Shown here one piece after another: positions 33,397 to 37,549 of a stretch of DNA of 37,549 nt. How positions within the stretch are numbered: position 1 is the stretch's first letter; each line of letters starts with the position of its first letter. Below the pieces are notes generated by a model. That model did no database searches and was not told where the DNA came from. It worked only from the letters and a program-made list of their open reading frames with translations. The DNA lies in assembly GCA_001604215.1 (NCBI GenBank), contig LVAX01000071.1, positions 1 through 37,549 on the forward strand, given 5' to 3'. The stretch is from Clostridiales bacterium Firm_18. Lineage in GTDB: Bacteria; Bacillota; Clostridia; Monoglobales; Firm-18. Position numbers and translations under genes: made by a program.

Positions 33397-33906
33397 ATGA
33401 ACCCCAATAATTCTGAAAAAACAAGGGTTACAAAATGTACCGATTGGTCGATTCCTCCCGCAATGAACAGGTGCAGTGTAAATTATTGCAGTTGTGAACG
33501 GAAAAGAAACAATAGACCCTTGCCGCCGCCACCCCCGCCTTTTACGCTGGAATTGGCCCTTGTTCCGAATGGGCAGGAATTTCAGGATGAGGTTGTCTTG
33601 CAGGTATCAATAAACTTGCAAAACGGAGAAGTTCTAGTGGACAAATGGCAGCGGATGCAAAGAAGGCAGCAAAACAACCAGCAAAGCAGCGATGACCAGC
33701 AAAGCAATGATAATCAGCAAAACAGCGGCAATCAGGAAGGCAGTGGCAATCAGCAAGGCGAAGGAAAACAAAATGGCGACAACAAGCAGCAGGGTGACAA
33801 TAAAAAACAGGATAACAACAAGAAACAAAGTAACGACAAGAAGCAGGACAACGGCAAAAAGCAGGGTGAAGGCAAGCAGCAAGGAAAGAATGAGAAGAAA
33901 AAATAA
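33397..33906 (+). CDS. Low-complexity Pro/Gln/Asn/Lys-rich protein, unknown function
   Basis: 169 aa, not recognised. Three parts: an N-terminal segment with four cysteines (residues 14, 26, 31, 33, CTDW...RCSVNYCSC); a proline run (41-48) leading into a short folded-looking stretch FTLELALVPNGQEFQDEVVLQV; and a tail from about residue 88 made almost only of Q, N, D, S, G and K, first Gln/Asn-rich and then with repeated units of the type DNKKQ and GEGKQ. AAGGAGAG precedes the ATG. Position after yabG and composition could suit a spore coat or surface protein, but that is conjecture. Confidence 0.7.
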   Translation: MNPNNSEKTRVTKCTDWSIPPAMNRCSVNYCSCERKRNNRPLPPPPPPFTLELALVPNGQEFQDEVVLQVSINLQNGEVLVDKWQRMQRRQQNNQQSSDDQQSNDNQQNSGNQEGSGNQQGEGKQNGDNKQQGDNKKQDNNKKQSNDKKQDNGKKQGEGKQQGKNEKKK

Positions 33907-34024
33907 GACAGGCAGAAATGCAAAAAAAGCACAGCAAGGAATAACAAAATTATTATAAAATATCTTACAGTGATATTGGCTTTCATCTAAAACATTATAG
34001 GATTTATATTTCATAAAAAATATT

Positions 34025-34057
34025 AAAGACGTGCCTACTTAATGACAGCACGTCTTT
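34025..34057. terminator. Terminator between convergent genes
   Basis: AAAGACGTGC (34025-34034) pairs perfectly with GCACGTCTTT (34048-34057). It lies between the low-complexity gene and the permease, which converge, and can serve the plus-strand gene; T-runs are short. Confidence 0.65.
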
Positions 34058-34061
34058 GCTA

Positions 34062-34111
34062 TAGGCATAAGAGAGCTAAACCCTATATGGAGTTCGACTC
34101 TCTTATGCCTA
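34062..34111. repeat. Dispersed 50-bp palindromic repeat, copy F
   Basis: Exactly 50 bp, TAGGCATAAGAGAG to CTTATGCCTA with CTATATGGAG in the centre; the member with the best conserved right arm. It sits seven bases beyond the stop of the permease gene. Confidence 0.88.
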
Positions 34112-34118
34112 ACTATTA

Positions 34119-35429
34119 TCAGGTTCCCGTCTGCAGCCAGATACAAATGATAATATAAACGGCAGAGGCAGCAAGCATTGTTAATGAAAACGGGACGGAA
34201 TACAGCACATAAGACTTTAAGTTATAAATTTTACGGATATTTTCTTTTTCTTCTTCGCTTAAATAATCATGCTGTTTAATAAAGCTGTTTGCCTGGCTGA
34301 GCAAAATAGGACCGCCGGTTGCCGACCACGGAAGCATACTGCTTCCTGCCAATATACCAAGCGCCAGGGCTGCATATATTAGCTTAAACGGTATGGCATG
34401 GTATAAGGATTGACATATAGGCAGCAAAGTAGCCGCAGCCGGTCCGGCCGAAAGAAAGGTTGAAATAATAAACGCTAAAAAAAGTATGGCCAGCGAAATT
34501 AAATAAGCATTATTACTTGTCAGCTTTATAATTCCTTCAGCCGCAACCTTTAAAATACCGCATTCTTCTAAAATTCCTCCTATAAGGAATAACGCAATTA
34601 TAAATACGATTGAATCCATGATCGGCAGCTCGTTTAAAATGTCAATCGGATTCCTTTTTTCCAAAAGCAATAATAAACCGCCAAAAAACAAAGAGGTGTA
34701 TGCTATTGAAATATTCACAAAAGGTCCTATGCTTATAAAGAAAATGTAAAATACAAACAACAGCAAAACCGGTTTTAATCTTTTTTTATCCATTTGCGGT
34801 ATTGTTTTGAACGGAATGCTTCTTTCCTTGGGCGCAAAGTATTTATACCATACAAAGTTATATATTGATAAAGCTATTATATATAAAGCGCATGGCAGCA
34901 TTAGTTTATTAACAAAATCCAAAAGATTAAAATTGGTGTATAATGTTAAAATCACAGCGGGAGTATCGGCCCATGGCAGCGCGGCCCCGCCTATATTTGA
35001 GCCTATCACGATACTCACCAGCAAAGGGACAACCGGAAGACGAAATTCGGTAAAAAGATACAGTCCCATATAGGTGTACAGCAAAACAACCGTTAAATTA
35101 TTCATAAAAAGTGATGTTGCATACATCAGCAGCGGCATGAATACAATCATTGCAACTTTGTTTTCCTTTGTTAATCTGACGAATGTGTAACCGATATAGT
35201 CAATTAGACCTATCTTGTTAAATGCATCGGTAAACAATGAAAGTACTATTATCAATAAAATAATTTCGCCCGGGAATTTTGAAAAAGCATAGTTTACATT
35301 ATAAATTGAGGACAAGGCTCCCAATATCAGCATTGCTCCGGCACCAATCAACGCAATCGGGGTTCTGTGCTTTGTTAGGATAATCATAAAAATATATATT
35401 ATAATTGCCAGTGATAATATGATATACAA
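34119..35429 (-). CDS. Ion transporter-superfamily permease (ArsB/NhaD/SLC13-like)
   Basis: 436 aa, about 11-12 membrane helices. Two hairpin-like conserved regions are visible: SLFMNNLTVVLLY and IGSNIGGAALPWADTPAV in the first half, and STFLSAGPAAATLLPICQ and LAGSSMLPWSATGGPILLSQ in the second. These inverted-repeat elements are typical of the CitMHS/ArsB/NhaD (ion transporter) superfamily. Substrate could be a carboxylate, arsenite or sodium; unknown. TTG 35429 is preferred: GGAGGA lies 6-7 bases upstream and the protein then begins MYIILSLAIIIYIF. An ATG at 35450 would place the Shine-Dalgarno inside the gene. Confidence 0.85.
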   Translation of the reverse strand: MYIILSLAIIIYIFMIILTKHRTPIALIGAGAMLILGALSSIYNVNYAFSKFPGEIILLIIVLSLFTDAFNKIGLIDYIGYTFVRLTKENKVAMIVFMPLLMYATSLFMNNLTVVLLYTYMGLYLFTEFRLPVVPLLVSIVIGSNIGGAALPWADTPAVILTLYTNFNLLDFVNKLMLPCALYIIALSIYNFVWYKYFAPKERSIPFKTIPQMDKKRLKPVLLLFVFYIFFISIGPFVNISIAYTSLFFGGLLLLLEKRNPIDILNELPIMDSIVFIIALFLIGGILEECGILKVAAEGIIKLTSNNAYLISLAILFLAFIISTFLSAGPAAATLLPICQSLYHAIPFKLIYAALALGILAGSSMLPWSATGGPILLSQANSFIKQHDYLSEEEKENIRKIYNLKSYVLYSVPFSLTMLAASAVYIIICIWLQTGT

Positions 35430-35542
35430 TATTCTTCCTCCAATTGGCATGTCATTTCTTTTTTGTGCAATAAGCCTCTCATATAATATATTATTCTTAC
35501 GGCAAAAGTGTTATAAGGTATATGGCGGCATGAATAAAAAGG

Positions 35543-35576
35543 GTGAGCGTAGGCGAGTTTATTTCGCCGGAGCGTT
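35543..35576 (+). repeat. Partial copy of the GC-rich intergenic repeat
   Basis: GTGAGCGTAGGCGAGTTTAT then TTCGCCGGAGCGTT matches the middle of the repeat at 19270-19312. The flanking hairpins of the full copies are missing. Confidence 0.6.
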
Positions 35577-35587
35577 ATTATAAAATT

Positions 35588-35629
35588 AAAAAAAGTGAGC
35601 GCAGGCAAAGTGAATTCGCCTGCGCTCAC
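35588..35629 (-). terminator. Terminator of the Gfo/Idh-nagB operon
   Basis: On the minus strand, GTGAGCGCAGGC pairs with GCCTGCGCTCAC (12 bp perfect) and seven T follow. It lies 42 bases after the nagB-like stop. Its stem shares GTGAGCGCAGGC with the GC-rich repeat family. Confidence 0.85.
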
Positions 35630-35670
35630 GCTGCGTGCCCAAAAGCTTTAGCTTTTAAAGCTGATTAATA

Positions 35671-36408
35671 TTAATATACTATATTATTTGATATGATATC
35701 CTTTGCGGAATCCATGTCAACATATAAAATAAAATTCTTGTGTTTTTTCAGCATGGTTGCGGGAATGTTATTTGTCAAATCATTGGCTAAGGTGTCCGCA
35801 ACCGCCTTGGCTTTAACCGCATACGGAACGCAAGACACAATATGCTCGCACTGCATTATTTGGTATACGGACATGGAAACGGCTTGTTTTGGAACTTCAT
35901 CAACGCTGCCAAACCAACCTTCCCTGACTTGCTGCCTTTTGCAGGCATCGTTTAAATTGACGACTATATAAGCTTCTTTGGTATCAAAATCTGCCGGGGG
36001 GTCGTTAAAAGCAATATGGGCGTTTTCTCCTATGCCGATAAGCCCCACGTCAACGGGCGCTTTTCTAATCTCCTCCGTCAGTGTTGTTATGCAGCTTTCC
36101 GTCCCGTCAACCAAATAAGCTTTTTTTAAATTAACTTTGGAAATAAACTTTTCCCGAAGGTATTTTCTAAAGCTTGCTTTATGTGTTTCGTCAATATTTA
36201 TATATTCGTCAAGATGGAACATCTCCACCCGGCTCCAGTCCACCTTTTCCTTAATTAAAGCATCCAGGGTGTCAAACTGTGACGCTCCGGTGGAAAGCAC
36301 TATTCTTGCGCTTCCTTTTTTTTCGATACATTCGTTTAATATGCCGGCAACATACCCGGCAGCACTTTTGCCCAATTCGGACGGGTCTTTACAAATTCTA
36401 ATTTCCAT
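35671..36408 (-). CDS. NagB-like sugar-phosphate isomerase (glucosamine-6-phosphate deaminase family)
   Basis: 245 aa. NagB fold with VLSTGASQFDTLDALI and MFHLDEYINI (Asp67-Glu68). In E. coli NagB the active-site loop is G-N-D-G-H-I-A-F-N-E-P; here it is G-E-N-A-H-I-A-F-N-D-P (127-137). The catalytic Asp is thus Asn129 and the Glu is Asp136, while His131 is kept. Such ENxH variants exist in a subgroup of the family, so the substrate or chemistry may differ from glucosamine-6-phosphate deamination. GGGGGAG precedes the start. It is downstream of a Gfo/Idh gene by 42 bases and shares its promoter. Confidence 0.82.
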   Translation of the reverse strand: MEIRICKDPSELGKSAAGYVAGILNECIEKKGSARIVLSTGASQFDTLDALIKEKVDWSRVEMFHLDEYINIDETHKASFRKYLREKFISKVNLKKAYLVDGTESCITTLTEEIRKAPVDVGLIGIGENAHIAFNDPPADFDTKEAYIVVNLNDACKRQQVREGWFGSVDEVPKQAVSMSVYQIMQCEHIVSCVPYAVKAKAVADTLANDLTNNIPATMLKKHKNFILYVDMDSAKDIISNNIVY

Positions 36409-36450
36409 TTTTACTCCCCCTTGAATTTTAATTATTTGTTTTATGTAAAA

Positions 36451-37413
36451 TCATTTGCCGCTTTTTTGCAACGCGTAAAACTTTTCGATAATTTGAATTA
36501 TCCTTTTTCCGTATTCACCGCCAACGGCAACTTCGGAGCCGTCTTTTATTGATTTAATAAAGTCGTCGATCATTGGCACGAAAGGATCGGATTCGCCTTC
36601 CGGTTCTAAAAGCCGATAGTCGCCTCCGCAGCTGCTGACCCATACGTTTTTGCTGTCGGAGCGTATTGTACCTTTTGTGAAAAATATATTCAGTTCGTTG
36701 CAGTACGGTAATTTATAGCCGGCATAAGCTATCAACGCGGTTAAACCGCCCTCCAGCCTGAGCAGGATTTGAGCGTCCCCCTCAACCGATATTCCCGGAA
36801 TATGTTGTGACATATGACCGCTTATATCCTCCACATCCCTTCCGGTAAGCCAGCAGATTTTATCCAATGAATGCGCACCGTAGTTCATAACTATTCCGCC
36901 GCCTGCCAATTTCTTGTCCAAAAACCATTTTGGGCGTTCTTCTGTAAAGTAATTAACGGTTCGCCTGTCCGTAATCATTACAAGCTCCCCAAGCTCACCC
37001 GAGTCAATTATTTTTTTAATTTGCTTGTTATATGAAAAATATCTTTGCAAATGCCCAATCATTAGTTTAACATTATTGCGCTTTGCCAAGCTGATTATAC
37101 GGTCGCATTCCTCGACCGTGTTTGCCATCGGCTTTTCAATTAATATGTTAACGCCCTTTGCCGCAAACGTTTCCGCCGCATCGGCATGAAGGCCGTGGGG
37201 AAGACATATTATGGCTATATCCAAATCTTCCTTTTGCGCCATTTCATTGTAGTCCGGGTAAACCGCCGCTTTGTATGTTTTGGCATAAGATTCAGCTCTG
37301 TCCAAAAGCTTGTCGCATACTGCCTTAACTTCGATTATATCTTCAAATTTTTTAAATGCTCTGTAATATGCCTTGGTTATATTGCCAGCCCCTACCATTC
37401 CGACTTTATACAT
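36451..37413 (-). CDS. Gfo/Idh/MocA family oxidoreductase
   Basis: 320 aa. The Rossmann motif GMVGAGNIT is at residues 5-13, EKP at 93-95, and the catalytic-region segment GGGIVMNYGAHSLDKICWL follows in the second domain. It has no extra cysteine cluster and is about 100 residues shorter than the family member at the left end of the window, so the two are not recent duplicates. AGGTGATG precedes the start, with a good promoter upstream. In an operon with the NagB-like gene it probably oxidises an amino sugar or related substrate (inference). Confidence 0.9.
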   Translation of the reverse strand: MYKVGMVGAGNITKAYYRAFKKFEDIIEVKAVCDKLLDRAESYAKTYKAAVYPDYNEMAQKEDLDIAIICLPHGLHADAAETFAAKGVNILIEKPMANTVEECDRIISLAKRNNVKLMIGHLQRYFSYNKQIKKIIDSGELGELVMITDRRTVNYFTEERPKWFLDKKLAGGGIVMNYGAHSLDKICWLTGRDVEDISGHMSQHIPGISVEGDAQILLRLEGGLTALIAYAGYKLPYCNELNIFFTKGTIRSDSKNVWVSSCGGDYRLLEPEGESDPFVPMIDDFIKSIKDGSEVAVGGEYGKRIIQIIEKFYALQKSGK

Positions 37414-37448
37414 ACCTTTACATCACCTGTCTTTGAATTTTGTTTGAA

Positions 37449-37477
37449 ATTATATCATATGAAGCAAAAAAAATCAA
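37449..37477 (-). promoter_or_regulatory. Promoter of the Gfo/Idh-nagB operon
   Basis: On the minus strand: TTGATT, 17-base spacer, TATAAT (plus-strand positions 37472-37477 and 37449-37454). About 35 bases before the start codon. Confidence 0.78.
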
Positions 37478-37503
37478 TGAATTACATAAAAAAGAAAAAA
37501 ACA

Positions 37504-37532
37504 GTGCAATATAGCTCCAAATATGGTATAAT
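37504..37532 (+). promoter_or_regulatory. Possible promoter of a gene beyond the right edge
   Basis: An extended -10, TGGTATAAT (37524-37532), with a weak -35 GTGCAA 17 bases before. It points out of the window and is divergent from the Gfo/Idh promoter. Confidence 0.45.
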
Positions 37533-37549
37533 GTAATTGATAGAAAACA

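Noticed and set aside
33542..34014. Cys- and Leu-rich minus-strand frames resembling membrane proteins
   Set aside because: They arise as the complement of the Gln/Asn/Lys-rich tail of the plus-strand gene.
9958..34111. CRISPR-like repeats
   Set aside because: The repeats are kilobases apart, palindromic and not separated by regular spacers, and no cas genes are present.
34062..34111. tRNA-like T arm in the palindrome (GGAGTTCGACTCT)
   Set aside because: A T-loop-like sequence occurs, but no acceptor, D or anticodon arms can be drawn; the likeness follows from the palindrome.

Overview
The window looks like chromosome from an endospore-forming member of the Clostridia, low to moderate in GC. 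The grounds are a yabG-like spore protease gene, the LL-diaminopimelate aminotransferase route (dapL next to dapF), a clostridial mreBCD/pbp2/minD/mgsA cell-shape operon, split transketolase genes, mini-RNase III, CarD and a LexA box of Gram-positive type. I see no prophage, no CRISPR array and no rRNA. The species cannot be read from the sequence alone.

Layout. 0.2-3.6 kb: an accessory sugar region with a Gfo/Idh/MocA oxidoreductase, a small MITE-like palindrome, a beta-helix protein and a polysaccharide deacetylase. 3.7-5.9 kb: a compact SOS operon of dinB, a 78-residue unknown protein and an SRAP (YedK/HMCES) abasic-site protein, behind a sigma-A promoter with a LexA box just after its -10. 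5.9-6.1 kb: tRNA-Leu(UAA) with its own promoter and a shared terminator. 6.2-9.8 kb: NUDIX hydrolase, a 37-residue membrane peptide, zapA, a U32 protein and dut. 9.9-16.4 kb: maf, mreB, mreC, mreD, pbp2, minD and mgsA, the envelope-elongation operon; minC, minE and rodA are not in it. 16.5-22.9 kb: dapF, dapL, cysE, cysS, an M48 protease, mrnC and a YitT-family protein. 23-27 kb: transketolase halves, an acyl-CoA thioesterase, KDPG aldolase and KDG kinase. 27.1-30.2 kb: a tiny Asn-rich protein and ung on the minus strand, then radA and carD. 30.2-32.0 kb: a complete IS1634/IS4-type insertion sequence with 23-bp inverted ends and a 6-bp target duplication. 32.0-32.4 kb: 450 bp without a gene, packed with a terminator, a GC-rich repeat and a cluster of hairpins. 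32.4-34 kb: yabG and a Pro/Gln/Asn/Lys-rich protein. 34.1-37.4 kb, minus strand: an ion/anion permease, a NagB-like isomerase and a second Gfo/Idh oxidoreductase.

The genes fall into known groupings: DNA damage (dinB, SRAP, ung, radA, dut), envelope growth and division (mre genes, pbp2, minD, zapA, dapF, dapL), and sugar-acid or amino-sugar catabolism (eda, kdgK, nagB-like, two Gfo/Idh genes). The less expected material is outside the standard genes. A dispersed ~50-bp palindrome, built from a ~25-bp half unit, occurs at six loci. A second ~115-bp GC-rich repeat has two full copies in opposite orientation. A nested hairpin cluster lies downstream of the IS. Two low-complexity proteins are present. 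Several genes probably start at TTG or GTG, chosen here from Shine-Dalgarno spacing.
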